Source of the DNA: Oligoflexia bacterium
Lineage (GTDB): Bacteria; Bdellovibrionota; Bdellovibrionia; JABDDW01
NCBI GenBank assembly: GCA_034439615.1
Contig: JAWXAT010000007.1
Location: forward strand, 1-36,762
DNA: 36,762 bases
Direction of reading: 5' to 3'
Part shown: piece after piece, positions 1 through 7,364 of the stretch
How positions within the stretch are numbered: position 1 is the stretch's first letter
Layout: each line of letters starts with the position of its first letter
Translations under genes and position numbers: made by a program
Notes under the pieces: generated by a model
The model's database searches: none
Told to the model about the DNA's origin: nothing
Seen by the model: only the letters and a program-made list of their open reading frames with translations

Positions 1-330
1 AACTTCAAATCGAGAAGTTGTAGCGCCAAAATTTTCGATGAGATCGGTACGAAGGCCAGCAATCATAGGAGATGTTATTGATCCATTGACAACTTCCCAA
101 GCAGTAAAAGCGCTGAAAAAATACGTGTAACTTCCACCATAGGCTAGATACTTAGTGAAAGGATCCATGGGGAGATAACCCCCTTGCACAGTGAGCTCGC
201 TGCTATAATCATGTGAACGATTTTGAACTGTACCAACCTTTGGAACATCATAGAGATCAGCAAGTGCCACTTGAGAATAAGAAAAATAAATAATTGAAAT
301 CAAAAAATTTTTGAAAGTATTTTTAATCAC
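1..330 (-). CDS. Outer-membrane beta-barrel protein, partial (paralogue of next gene)
   Basis: Only the N-terminal 110 codons lie in the window; the gene runs off the left edge. It starts at a GTG (328-330) that overlaps the stop of the upstream gene by 8 bases, so the two are translationally coupled. A signal peptide is visible (VIKNTFKNFLISIIYF, then a small-residue site ALA before DLYD). The mature part aligns residue by residue with the neighbouring protein: VPKV..VQ.R, SELTVQ.GYLP.D.FT.Y and AWEVVN in the same order. This resembles the outer-membrane beta-barrel domain found repeatedly in myxobacteria and Bdellovibrio. The role is unknown. Seen directly: frame, signal peptide and paralogy. 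Inferred: beta-barrel fold. Confidence 0.75.
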   Translation of the reverse strand, partial: MIKNTFKNFLISIIYFSYSQVALADLYDVPKVGTVQNRSHDYSSELTVQGGYLPMDPFTKYLAYGGSYTYFFSAFTAWEVVNGSITSPMIAGLRTDLIENFGATTSRFEV

Positions 331-976
331 TAGACACCTCAAGCTTTTGCTCAGGTGTACCAAAATTATATGCGAAACCTAATTTAATCATCAGATTAGT
401 TCGCGCATTACCTGCGAAATAAATGTAATCTCGGATGTCGAATTTCAGTGAAGTTGATGGGCCTAGTAGGAATCTAAAAACCACACCGAAATCAGCACAA
501 TTCACATTACCAGAGTCAAACTTAGAAATTCCAAAACCTGCAACTAACGATGTTTCTCCATAAACAATCGAAGAATTAAAAAGTAGATTTTTATTATAAA
601 ATGGAGTGAACACGAGATTTGTTGTGTAGTAATAATTTAGAACATCGAATTTATCTTCACTGGCCACACTAAATTTAGTTGCGAGTTCTTGCTCAAGCCC
701 CGTTGATATATTTGAAGCGTAATTAGCGTTTACAACCTCCCAACCAAAAAAATCAGTAAAAAAATGAGTGAAGCTCATGCCTAAAGCAATGTAACGAGTG
801 AATGAATCAAGGGGCAAATAGCCTGCTTGCACAGTTAACTCATCTGAAAGCGCATAAGGTCTAGATTGAACAGCAATTACTTTCGGTGTGACGTAACTTG
901 TCTGCCCATAAATATTGGGAGAAACAAAGCACAAGAAAATGGCAAAAAATCTCAAGAAGTAAACACACTTGTACAT
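323..976 (-). CDS. Outer-membrane beta-barrel protein
   Basis: A 217-residue protein with a signal peptide (MYKCVYFLRFFAIFLCFV, cleavage after IYG) followed by alternating hydrophobic/polar strands, typical of a small outer-membrane barrel. The frame is open to a TTG at 1003, but the first ATG (974-976) gives a clean signal peptide; an AGGAG lies 16 bases before it, farther than usual, so the start is not certain. It is followed by an 8-base overlap with a close paralogue, making a tandem duplicated pair. In the same general family of myxobacterial and Bdellovibrio barrel proteins, several members work in gliding or envelope machines, but nothing here points to a specific machine. Confidence 0.7.
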   Translation of the reverse strand: MYKCVYFLRFFAIFLCFVSPNIYGQTSYVTPKVIAVQSRPYALSDELTVQAGYLPLDSFTRYIALGMSFTHFFTDFFGWEVVNANYASNISTGLEQELATKFSVASEDKFDVLNYYYTTNLVFTPFYNKNLLFNSSIVYGETSLVAGFGISKFDSGNVNCADFGVVFRFLLGPSTSLKFDIRDYIYFAGNARTNLMIKLGFAYNFGTPEQKLEVSSD

Positions 977-1032
977 ATCTAAAAGTGTAAGACTCCTGAG
1001 CAATTATGAAAAGGAAAATAGCAAAATTATCA

Positions 1033-1452
1033 TCACTTAATGAGCCTTGCATGTTCTTTTAAAATACAAAGATCAGAGAAGACCTTTAGTCCAGCTTTTC
1101 GAGCCTTTTCTTCAGCTTGCGGGTGCGTAACACCTTCTTGCAGCCATAATACTTTGGCACCAACTGCTATAGCCTCATCAACAATTTGTGGCACAGCTTC
1201 ACTTTTACGAAACACATCAACGATTTCAACAGGCCCTGGCACTGATGCAAGATTATCTACAGCCTTCACACCCAAAATGATTTCTCCCCCAGGCCTCACA
1301 GGAGTTATTTGGTAACCTTGATTTTGCATGTATCGACTTACACCAAAACTTGGCCTCTCAGGTTCAGGGCTCAAACCCACGACTGCAATCTTTTTATAAA
1401 GCGTAAGTGCTTCTTTCATTTCAAAGTCGATGTCTTCGTAATTAGTTATCAT
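1033..1452 (-). CDS. CoA-binding protein (YccU family)
   Basis: A 139-residue protein made of a single CoA-binding Rossmann fold (CoA_binding_2 type). The nucleotide-binding turn VVGLSPEPERPS is at residues 24-35, followed by the typical GVSRYMQNQGY helix, a strand with P-V-R-P-G, and the late motif LWLQEGV (about residue 104). Length and motif order match the stand-alone YccU group, small cytoplasmic proteins of uncertain role that resemble the CoA-ligase domain of succinyl-CoA synthetase. It starts at ATG and lies 41 bases downstream of the asparaginase gene, likely on the same transcript. There is no visible catalytic site, so it is best read as a cofactor-binding protein. Confidence 0.85.
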   Translation of the reverse strand: MITNYEDIDFEMKEALTLYKKIAVVGLSPEPERPSFGVSRYMQNQGYQITPVRPGGEIILGVKAVDNLASVPGPVEIVDVFRKSEAVPQIVDEAIAVGAKVLWLQEGVTHPQAEEKARKAGLKVFSDLCILKEHARLIK

Positions 1453-1493
1453 TTTTAAGTCTCCTTCATATTGTCACAAACTTTATAGCTATC

Positions 1494-2507
1494 TCAGAGG
1501 CTACGCTCACCACAAATATTTTTTAAAAAGTAGGCTCTAAGCTTAGAGCCCTTTAAACCAAGACCTAGACTATGCATGAGTTTTACGACCGCAGCCTCAC
1601 GAGTCATATCACCTGCACTAATAGCACCTGCTTTTTTTGCTTTAACACCACAATCGTAAAGATCTAAATTTACACGCCCATGTGGGCATTGAGAAACAAT
1701 CACAACAGGCTTTCCAAGTTGCTGTGCGCGTCTGATCATTGCAAGTACAGAATCGTCAATACTTGGAACATTACCTGAACCGAACGCCTCAAGCACTATA
1801 CCTTCACAAGCCTTGTTATTAATTGTACTTAAAAGAATTTCACTGGAGATACCTGGAAATATTTTAAAACAAAAAACTTTTTCGTTAAAATTTGTCTGCC
1901 ACAAAGGTTTTCCTGGTTTAACAATTTCTTTTGCTGAAAAATTCTGCCAATTCGACTCAACTTCAACTCCAATTTGCGCAAGTCGGGGGAAGTTAAAGCT
2001 TTCAAAAGCAATGTAGTCTGTTGCTGAAAATTTCGTAGATCTATTTGCACGCAAGAGTTGATTTCCAAAACACAGAGTTACTTCTTTTGGCCCTCGACAA
2101 GCCATCTCAACAGAATTAATTAGATTATCTCTCGCATCAGTACGAATCACACTCAATGGCCTTTGACTACCAGTGAGCACAATAGGTTTATCGATTTGAC
2201 CTAAAGCAAAGCTAAAAGCAGAGCCTGTATAGGCCATGGAGTCAGTACCGTGGGTAAATATAAAGCCATCATATTTTTTATAATGAAACCGAAGTGTTTT
2301 GAGCCATTTGATCCAGTGAGTGGGAGTAACGTTACTTGAATCAAGATCATCTAATACTTCAACTTGTATTTTTGCGATTTTTTTAAGCTCAGGCACGAGT
2401 TCTAGAAAATGTTGAGCATTTTTTGTTAATACTAATGCTCCTTTTTTATCTTTTTGCGGAACCATACCAATTGTTCCACCTGTGTGGAGTATTAAAATGT
2501 TTTTCAT
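1494..2507 (-). CDS. ansA: L-asparaginase, type I (cytoplasmic)
   Basis: Hydrolyses L-asparagine to aspartate and ammonia in the cytoplasm. The protein has 337 residues, the usual length of AnsA. It opens with the first active-site loop HTGGTIGM (nucleophilic Thr12) and has the second motif THGTDSM at residues 85-91 (Thr88-Asp89), then TGSQRP and the RTDARDNL segment typical of type I enzymes. There is no signal peptide, which argues against the periplasmic type II form. Its ATG overlaps the stop of the tyrosine recombinase gene upstream (ATGA, 2504-2507), so it is translationally coupled to an integrase-like protein, which is unusual company for an amino-acid hydrolase. Confidence 0.92.
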   Translation of the reverse strand: MKNILILHTGGTIGMVPQKDKKGALVLTKNAQHFLELVPELKKIAKIQVEVLDDLDSSNVTPTHWIKWLKTLRFHYKKYDGFIFTHGTDSMAYTGSAFSFALGQIDKPIVLTGSQRPLSVIRTDARDNLINSVEMACRGPKEVTLCFGNQLLRANRSTKFSATDYIAFESFNFPRLAQIGVEVESNWQNFSAKEIVKPGKPLWQTNFNEKVFCFKIFPGISSEILLSTINNKACEGIVLEAFGSGNVPSIDDSVLAMIRRAQQLGKPVVIVSQCPHGRVNLDLYDCGVKAKKAGAISAGDMTREAAVVKLMHSLGLGLKGSKLRAYFLKNICGERSL

Positions 2508-3043
2508 AAAATGAGCTTTCTTAATTCGTTTTGAGAATAAATGTAATCCGCATAAACCATTGTGTTTGTAATATTGCGATGACCTAATGCGAGTTGAACA
2601 AGCCTCAAATCTTTTGTTTTTTTAAATAGTCGAATAGCAAATGTATGTCTAAGGGCATGAAGTTTTTTATGTACTGGGCGGTACATGACCCAAATATCGC
2701 GAAATCGATTGTAAGTTACATCAAAAATTTTTTCACCCGGTACAGTATTGGCAAATTTCAAAAGTCTTTCAAAAAGCCCCCGCGGTAATGGAATTTCTCT
2801 ATCTGAGCTACCTTTAAGACCGCGAATAAGCACCGTCTCTTCAAATGAGTTAAGATCTTGTTTTGTGATATTAAGAATCTCTTGTGCTCGGGCACCCGTT
2901 TTGAGAGCCAATTCGATGAGTAATACATTACGCCCATCTTGGTCTGCAAAGCGCTTTAAAGTGTCTTCTAAAGACTGTGCTTCTGGTTCAAGTAGATACT
3001 TCGTCTTATTTAGGGAATACCGTTGTCCCCGAACTTGTGCCAC
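2504..3043 (-). CDS. Minimal tyrosine recombinase (integrase catalytic domain only)
   Basis: A 179-residue protein that is essentially only the catalytic domain of the lambda-integrase/XerCD family. All expected catalytic positions are visible: Arg52 (TGARAQE), Lys77 (LKGSSDRE), His129 and Arg132 (HALRHTF), His155 (LGHRNITNT) and the Tyr164 nucleophile nine residues later. The usual N-terminal SAM-like core-binding domain is missing, as in the FimB/FimE invertases of about 200 residues. The GTG start is well supported by a GAGGAGGT ribosome-binding site. It shares ATGA with ansA downstream. A 12-bp palindrome abuts its ribosome-binding site. Whether it inverts a promoter, works with another recombinase or is domesticated cannot be told from the sequence. 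Confidence 0.88.
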   Translation of the reverse strand: MAQVRGQRYSLNKTKYLLEPEAQSLEDTLKRFADQDGRNVLLIELALKTGARAQEILNITKQDLNSFEETVLIRGLKGSSDREIPLPRGLFERLLKFANTVPGEKIFDVTYNRFRDIWVMYRPVHKKLHALRHTFAIRLFKKTKDLRLVQLALGHRNITNTMVYADYIYSQNELRKLIL

Positions 3044-3050
3044 CCCAAAG

Positions 3051-3070
3051 ACCTCCTCGCTTAATTAAGC
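3051..3070 (-). promoter_or_regulatory. Recombinase ribosome-binding site and adjacent 12-bp palindrome
   Basis: Read on the minus strand, GAGGAGGT (3051-3058) is a near-perfect Shine-Dalgarno for the GTG start of the recombinase. Directly upstream is the perfect palindrome GCTTAATTAAGC (3059-3070). Its position next to the ribosome-binding site would suit an autoregulatory operator or a recombinase-binding half site; this is inference from position only. Confidence 0.5.
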
Positions 3071-3114
3071 TAACGGGAATTAAGCCAACACACAAGAACG
3101 GCCTCAATTTAAAA

Positions 3115-3726
3115 ATGTTGCAGTTTCCCAATTTTTCATGTGAAACTTTTGATGACATGACAATACACCAACCACCAGATAGTCATTCGAAGTCAAAGCC
3201 AGACGAAATCCAAAAACAATTTTGGCATTACAGACGCGTTTGGATTGGAATAATCATAGCCCTTGTTGCTGGGCGATTTTTACTTCCTCATCTTCCTATG
3301 CTTAAAGGTTGGGAGCAAAAATTCTCTGTCGCCGCCATTGATATTGGCATAGAAGCCGTTCCAGAACAGACAACGCAAGTGACGTCTGTTGAACAAGCGC
3401 TTACACTTTTGCAGTCAAAAATTCCGGTTCCTGCAAAAATAGCCCAGCTCAATAAAGCGTTTTTACTCTCAGCTTGGAAGTGTGCTCCATTAAAAAATGA
3501 AGGCCTATGTCTTCGTTATGTACTAGATGACGAACCCCTCACACTCGTAATTAGCCTTAATCCCAAACGCACCAATAAATTTCATGGTCCGTTCACGAAA
3601 GCAGGTTGGGCAGGGTATTATGTGGTGAAAAATGGGGTGGCTGCGGCATTAGTAGGGCCCTTTGATCCAAATCAACTCCTTGAAATTTGGCCATACGCAC
3701 AAGAATTAATTGCACCTCCAAAATAA
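3115..3726 (+). CDS. Single-pass membrane protein of unknown function
   Basis: Not recognised. Two starts are possible: ATG at 3115 (203 residues) or ATG at 3157 (189 residues); neither has a good ribosome-binding site, and the longer open frame further upstream overlaps the recombinase and is not credible. After a short, polar, Pro/Ser/Lys-rich cytoplasmic head comes one membrane segment (VWIGIIIALVAGRFLLPHL), then about 140 residues predicted to lie outside the inner membrane, with two Cys (WKCAPLKNEGLC) that could form a disulphide. The architecture resembles membrane-anchored anti-sigma factors, but no anti-sigma motif or partner sigma gene is visible. It is divergently transcribed from the recombinase operon. 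Confidence 0.65.
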   Translation: MLQFPNFSCETFDDMTIHQPPDSHSKSKPDEIQKQFWHYRRVWIGIIIALVAGRFLLPHLPMLKGWEQKFSVAAIDIGIEAVPEQTTQVTSVEQALTLLQSKIPVPAKIAQLNKAFLLSAWKCAPLKNEGLCLRYVLDDEPLTLVISLNPKRTNKFHGPFTKAGWAGYYVVKNGVAAALVGPFDPNQLLEIWPYAQELIAPPK

Positions 3727-3841
3727 ATCACATTGAAAATTAAAAAGACGAGGCGATTTTTTTTCTGAGTACTCAAAATGACCTAGACCACATGCTTTTG
3801 ATATGGAATTAAATATCCTTAATATTTATTGCTACTTAGTA

Positions 3842-3867
3842 GTGTGACTTATAACCATAAGTCACAC
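3842..3867. terminator. Perfect 11-bp hairpin (terminator or operator)
   Basis: Arms GTGTGACTTAT (3842-3852) and ATAAGTCACAC (3857-3867) are exact inverted complements with a 4-base AACC loop. The plus-strand 3' flank is CTTATTTGG, a poor U-run, so it is either a weak rho-independent terminator for the 3115-3726 gene or a dyad operator. It lies 116 bases past that gene's stop and 220 bases before the next start. Confidence 0.5.
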
Positions 3868-4008
3868 CTTATTTGGAAAAAGACGTAGCAAGACAAAGGA
3901 ATTTAATAACATTCAAAGGTCGAGTCGTCTAACCTCCCAATAACTTTAAGTAATTCTTTAAATATCAATTCTAAGTTTAAAATTTAGAGCATTGCATCAT
4001 TATCAATG

Positions 4009-4044
4009 ATTGTATTTCACAACTAAATTAAACTGAAATACAAT
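4009..4044 (+). promoter_or_regulatory. Spaced 11-bp inverted repeat upstream of the HTH gene
   Basis: Arms ATTGTATTTCA (4009-4019) and TGAAATACAAT (4034-4044) are perfect inverted repeats separated by 14 bases, 43 bases before the ATG of a DNA-binding protein gene. The half-site spacing (25 bp centre to centre) would place both half sites on about the same face of the helix after two to three turns. A role as an autoregulatory operator is inferred. Confidence 0.5.
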
Positions 4045-4086
4045 ATAACGTTTGTAAAACACAACTTAATTGAATAGCCTTTTGTT

Positions 4087-4578
4087 ATGGAAACGATACA
4101 GAACACAGAATTATCAAAAGAATCGCGTCGTCAGCGTAGCTCAAGACGCCTGCGATATGAGGCTCAGGCGAAGGTCTTTTCACAAGAAAAAGGCTCCCTT
4201 GATGGAATTCGAAACGAATTAGGACTTAGACCTTCTCAGATTTGTGAAATTTTAAAAGTTCACCCTTCGGCATGGACAAGATGGGTTCGTAAAAATCAGG
4301 CCCCACCACATGTTTTTCAAATGCTCGAATGGTACATGGAACTCCTAAAATGGCGCGGTCAACATCACCCCATTAAAACCACACTTACTCAGACACAAGT
4401 TCTTCGCCAAGAAGACCCCAAGACGTATGTCCCTGCACCTCAAGCCATCGAAACACCACATAAAATGGGGAGTATCTATATAGATAAGGTACTATTTTGG
4501 AGAATTTTGGCCATTTCGATGGTTTTTCAGGTTGCTCTAACTGTTGTAATAGTCTTTTATTTCATAAAGTTCATTTAA
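4087..4578 (+). CDS. Tail-anchored helix-turn-helix protein
   Basis: Not a named family that I recognise. The 163-residue protein begins with a basic, Arg-rich head (residues 11-25), then a helix-turn-helix-like segment (about 38-80: GIRNELGLRPSQICEILKV, then WTRWVRKNQAPP) that resembles Xre/Cro-type folds. A polar linker with Pro/Gln/Thr follows (about 91-128). The extreme C-terminus is a single membrane helix (about 138-160) leaving only about three residues beyond it. So the DNA-binding part faces the cytoplasm and is tethered by its tail. The start is the ATG at 4087. It lies 34 bases before leucine dehydrogenase on the same strand and is preceded by a long inverted repeat. A membrane-bound regulator is inferred. 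Confidence 0.7.
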   Translation: METIQNTELSKESRRQRSSRRLRYEAQAKVFSQEKGSLDGIRNELGLRPSQICEILKVHPSAWTRWVRKNQAPPHVFQMLEWYMELLKWRGQHHPIKTTLTQTQVLRQEDPKTYVPAPQAIETPHKMGSIYIDKVLFWRILAISMVFQVALTVVIVFYFIKFI

Positions 4579-4612
4579 TTTGCGGTAGCACACATTCACA
4601 CCAGGAGTTTGC

Positions 4613-5728
4613 ATGTTTAAATTTGATATCATCGAAGAACACGGTGGCCACGAACAAGTCGTACTCTGCACAAACAAAGATGCCGGCTTAAAAGCAATTA
4701 TCGCAATTCACAACACCACTTTAGGCCCCGCTTTAGGTGGAACAAGAATGTGGACATATAAAAGTGATGAAGATGCATTGATTGACGTTTTAAGACTCTC
4801 AAAAGGCATGACCTATAAAGCAGCAGCAGCAGGTTTAAATTTAGGAGGCGGAAAAGCTGTTATCATCGGTGACCCAAAAAAAGATAAATCCGAAGCATTA
4901 TTTCGCGCCTTTGGTCGTTTTATCGAAGGTCTTAATGGCCGTTATTTCACAGCAGAAGATGTGGGCACTGATGTTAACGACATGGAATTTATTAATATGG
5001 AAACTCAATACGTGACAGGCATTGATATTGGTCACGGTGGTTCGGGGGATCCCTCACCATTTACTGCACACGGAACATTGATGGGTATCAAAGCGTGCAT
5101 TAAAGAAAAAATGAATACTGATAGTTTAAAAGGCTTAAAAGTCGCAGTTCAAGGAGTAGGGAGTGTTGGAAAACATTTAGTCGAACTTCTTCATAAAGAA
5201 AAAGCTCAGATAGTTATTACAGATACAGATAAAGAACGCGTTCAAGCAATATCATCGCAATACGGATGTGATGCTGTGTCGCCAGAAGATATTTACAGCC
5301 AAAATGTAGATATATTTTCACCCTGTGCTCTTGGGGCAGTAATTAACGATGATACGATTAATTTATTAAAATGTTCTATTGTCGCAGGCGGAGCAAACAA
5401 TCAGCTTAAAGATGCACGCCACGGCGATATCTTAAAAGATAAAAACATTTTATACGCCCCTGATTATGTCATCAATGCTGGCGGCCTTATGAATGTTTAT
5501 TTAGAACTTGAAGGTTACAGTCACGAGCGCGCTTTGAATATGACCCGCGGCATTTATTATAATTTACGCAAAGTATTTGCGATCGCAAAAAATGAGAACA
5601 TTCCTACCTATAAAGCTGCAGATCGCATGGCCGAAGAACGCATTAATAAAATAGGTAAAGTAAAGCAGACATTCTTGGGCCGTTCAGGAAGACGATTTAA
5701 CAACTTAGTAAAAGTTGATTCAAAATAA
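4613..5728 (+). CDS. ldh: Leucine dehydrogenase (Glu/Leu/Phe/Val dehydrogenase family)
   Basis: NAD-dependent reversible oxidative deamination of branched-chain amino acids to their 2-oxo acids, cytoplasmic. The 371-residue length fits bacterial leucine dehydrogenases. Visible motifs are the substrate loop [11 protein letters not shown] (residues 37-47), the catalytic-lysine region [18 protein letters not shown] with Lys69 and Lys81, the [11 protein letters not shown] strand (114-124), and the Rossmann turn GVGSVG (181-186). The start is ATG at 4613 with AGGAG six bases before it. Sitting just behind the tail-anchored HTH gene, it may share its transcript. In this family leucine, valine and phenylalanine preference cannot be separated safely by eye, so the substrate is probable rather than certain. 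Confidence 0.88.
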   Translation: MFKFDIIEEHGGHEQVVLCTNKDAGLKAIIAIHNTTLGPALGGTRMWTYKSDEDALIDVLRLSKGMTYKAAAAGLNLGGGKAVIIGDPKKDKSEALFRAFGRFIEGLNGRYFTAEDVGTDVNDMEFINMETQYVTGIDIGHGGSGDPSPFTAHGTLMGIKACIKEKMNTDSLKGLKVAVQGVGSVGKHLVELLHKEKAQIVITDTDKERVQAISSQYGCDAVSPEDIYSQNVDIFSPCALGAVINDDTINLLKCSIVAGGANNQLKDARHGDILKDKNILYAPDYVINAGGLMNVYLELEGYSHERALNMTRGIYYNLRKVFAIAKNENIPTYKAADRMAEERINKIGKVKQTFLGRSGRRFNNLVKVDSK

Positions 5729-5795
5729 AGTAAAATTAAATCAACTCGTGTCTTTTGAATTATTCTTAAAAAACCGTGTTCATGGGTATGATTTT

Positions 5796-6221
5796 TTAAA
5801 AGATGCGTTGAGGCTCAAGATAAATTTCTTCTGATCCGTAAACAAAGAAATTCTTTGGTGTTTCTTGTACCCGTACACATACCAGGTGAATGGGTTTAAG
5901 CTTTGGAATTAATAGATTATAAAGATGGATTGCGAGATTTTCACCTGTTGTATTATCAAAAAATTTATTCAGATCAGATTTATTATATTTTTCTGTAATT
6001 TCATTTCGTAAAACATCTTCAAAGATATCGCGATCGCAAATGAGCCCTGATTTTGGATCAATTTTACCTTTAATAGTCACCTCGATAAAATAATCATGAC
6101 CATGAACACGAAAGCATTTACCAAATACTTTTTCATTTTCTTCATCTGTAAAGTGCTCACATAAAAGCTGATGCATAGCACTAAATGTAACTCTTTTTGT
6201 GAGATAGGCAGTGTCACCCAT
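5796..6221 (-). CDS. PTPS/QueD-family protein, second copy, catalytic Asp-His missing
   Basis: A 141-residue member of the 6-pyruvoyl-tetrahydropterin synthase/6-carboxytetrahydropterin synthase family. The frame is open further upstream, but the ATG at 6219-6221 gives a family-like N-terminus and an 8-base overlap with the preceding paralogue. The zinc-site histidines are present: His17 (SAMHQ), and His40 and His42 in CFRVHGHDY, with Cys36 four residues before them as in QueD. However, the LDHxxLN motif that supplies the catalytic Asp-His pair is replaced by YNKSDLN, so both residues are gone. The late Glu (VQETPKN) is kept. It may bind a pterin without catalysis, or have another activity. 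It ends the operon and converges on leucine dehydrogenase. Confidence 0.82.
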   Translation of the reverse strand: MGDTAYLTKRVTFSAMHQLLCEHFTDEENEKVFGKCFRVHGHDYFIEVTIKGKIDPKSGLICDRDIFEDVLRNEITEKYNKSDLNKFFDNTTGENLAIHLYNLLIPKLKPIHLVCVRVQETPKNFFVYGSEEIYLEPQRIF

Positions 6222-6618
6222 AATAATCTGACCAAAGTTCTGGATTCTCAAATAAACGAACTCGCACAAGTTTTACTTTAGTAGTTAATAGTTTTTTAAC
6301 GCCATCATAACAATAGCGAGCAAGATTTTCAGTAGTAGGAACAACTTCTTTAAAGTAGGGGATATCAAAATTTAGATGTTGATGATCAAGTGGATCAGTC
6401 ACTGCTTTTAAAACATGATCCACGTCAGTAAGATTAATGACCATCCCCGTATCGGGATCAGGCTCTCCACCCAATGTGATTTCTAATATATAATTATGCC
6501 CATGACCATGCTCTGTATAACATCGCCCAAATATTTTTTTATTTTCATCTTCAGAGAATTTTTTTTGATAATAACGATGAGCTGATGAAAATCCAATTCT
6601 TCGTGACAAATAAATCAT
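6214..6618 (-). CDS. 6-pyruvoyl-tetrahydropterin synthase (PTPS)
   Basis: Predicted to convert 7,8-dihydroneopterin triphosphate to 6-pyruvoyl-tetrahydropterin, or (as QueD) to 6-carboxytetrahydropterin. The 134-residue protein carries the full site: zinc ligands His14, His39 and His41 (HGHGHNY), catalytic Cys33 six residues before the first HGH histidine, the Asp78-His79 pair in LDHQHLN, and Glu124 (LFENPE). The Cys-x5-His spacing, the TGMVINL stretch and PYFKEVVPTTEN read like animal PTPS rather than E. coli QueD. It starts with ATG sharing ATGA with the reductase gene upstream. Together with that reductase it could make tetrahydrobiopterin or a relative. The family is certain; the exact product is inferred. 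Confidence 0.87.
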   Translation of the reverse strand: MIYLSRRIGFSSAHRYYQKKFSEDENKKIFGRCYTEHGHGHNYILEITLGGEPDPDTGMVINLTDVDHVLKAVTDPLDHQHLNFDIPYFKEVVPTTENLARYCYDGVKKLLTTKVKLVRVRLFENPELWSDYYG

Positions 6619-7364
6619 GTGAGTGAGATTCCTCCGTCAACGGGTAAAACAACACCTGTGATCCATCCGGCTGAAGGTATACTTAAATTATAAATTGCGT
6701 TAGCAACGTCAATTGCCTGCCCAACTTTTTTAAGTGGATGTGCCTGGGCCCAATCTTGTCTGATTTTTGCTTGTTCAGATTCATTTAAATTTTCAATTTT
6801 GTGAATCGGTGTATCAACAATGCCAGGGCAAACTACATTAACTCTAATATTATCCGTCGCATGTTCTAGAGCCAACGTTTGTGTAAAACTAATTTGTGCT
6901 GCCTTTAAAGTAGTGTAGGCGATAAGACCACTGATTGGCCTTAAACCTGCCGTACTTGCGACGTTTATTATCACACCAGATTTATTTTTTTTAAATTGGG
7001 GAATCAACAAACGACTCAGTCTTACTGGCGCCATGACATGAATATCAAACATTTCTTGCCATACAAGATCTGTTGATTGCAAAAAATCACCTCGGTGAAA
7101 TGTGCCTGCATTATTAATAAGTATTCCAATATGAGGTGTTTTTTTAATGCATGCTGATATTAAATCTTTGATTGATTTTTCATCAGTAAGATCTGATTGA
7201 ATAACATGATTTTTTGTTTTTAATTTTGCGGCTACTTTTTCGAGATATTCAAGCCTACGCCCGGTGAGTATGACTTCATAGCCGTTATCAGAGAAAATCT
7301 GAGCCACAGAGGCTCCGATGCCAGTGCCTGCACCTGTAACTAATACTGCGGGTTTTTCATTCAT
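6615..7364 (-). CDS. Short-chain dehydrogenase/reductase (possible pterin reductase)
   Basis: A classical 249-residue NAD(P)H-dependent SDR. The cofactor turn TGAGTGIG is at residues 10-17, NNAG at 84-87, and the catalytic Ser137, Tyr150 and Lys154 (YTTLK) are in order; the C-terminus ends in the usual PVDGG segment. Arg36-Arg37 after the second strand (LTGRRLE) suggests NADPH. It lacks the Arg-containing TGxxxRxG turn of FolM/PTR1 pteridine reductases, so a sepiapterin-reductase-like role is only suggested by its place between PilZ and PTPS genes, with ATGA overlaps on both sides. Alternatively it could be a general 3-oxoacyl or sugar reductase. Confidence 0.85.
   Translation of the reverse strand: MNEKPAVLVTGAGTGIGASVAQIFSDNGYEVILTGRRLEYLEKVAAKLKTKNHVIQSDLTDEKSIKDLISACIKKTPHIGILINNAGTFHRGDFLQSTDLVWQEMFDIHVMAPVRLSRLLIPQFKKNKSGVIINVASTAGLRPISGLIAYTTLKAAQISFTQTLALEHATDNIRVNVVCPGIVDTPIHKIENLNESEQAKIRQDWAQAHPLKKVGQAIDVANAIYNLSIPSAGWITGVVLPVDGGISLT

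Larger units (their letters stand above)
3727..4086. other. Intergenic region with hairpins and a promoter-like motif
   Basis: This 360-base AT-rich stretch contains no convincing gene. It holds the motif ACCTAGAC (3781-3788), which recurs upstream of three other genes in this window, a perfect 11-bp-stem hairpin (3842-3867) and a spaced 11-bp inverted repeat (4009-4044) in front of the helix-turn-helix gene. A short A/T-rich run with eight consecutive T near 3757-3764 may help end the preceding gene. Confidence 0.6.

Noticed and set aside
1563-1570. ACCTAGAC inside ansA as a promoter
   Set aside because: It is antisense within conserved coding sequence (codons for His-Ser-Leu-Gly) with no gene downstream in that direction, so it is probably coincidental.
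2977-3114. Upstream extension of the membrane protein gene to a TTG at 2977
   Set aside because: It overlaps the recombinase coding region and the recombinase ribosome-binding site and starts at TTG without a ribosome-binding site.
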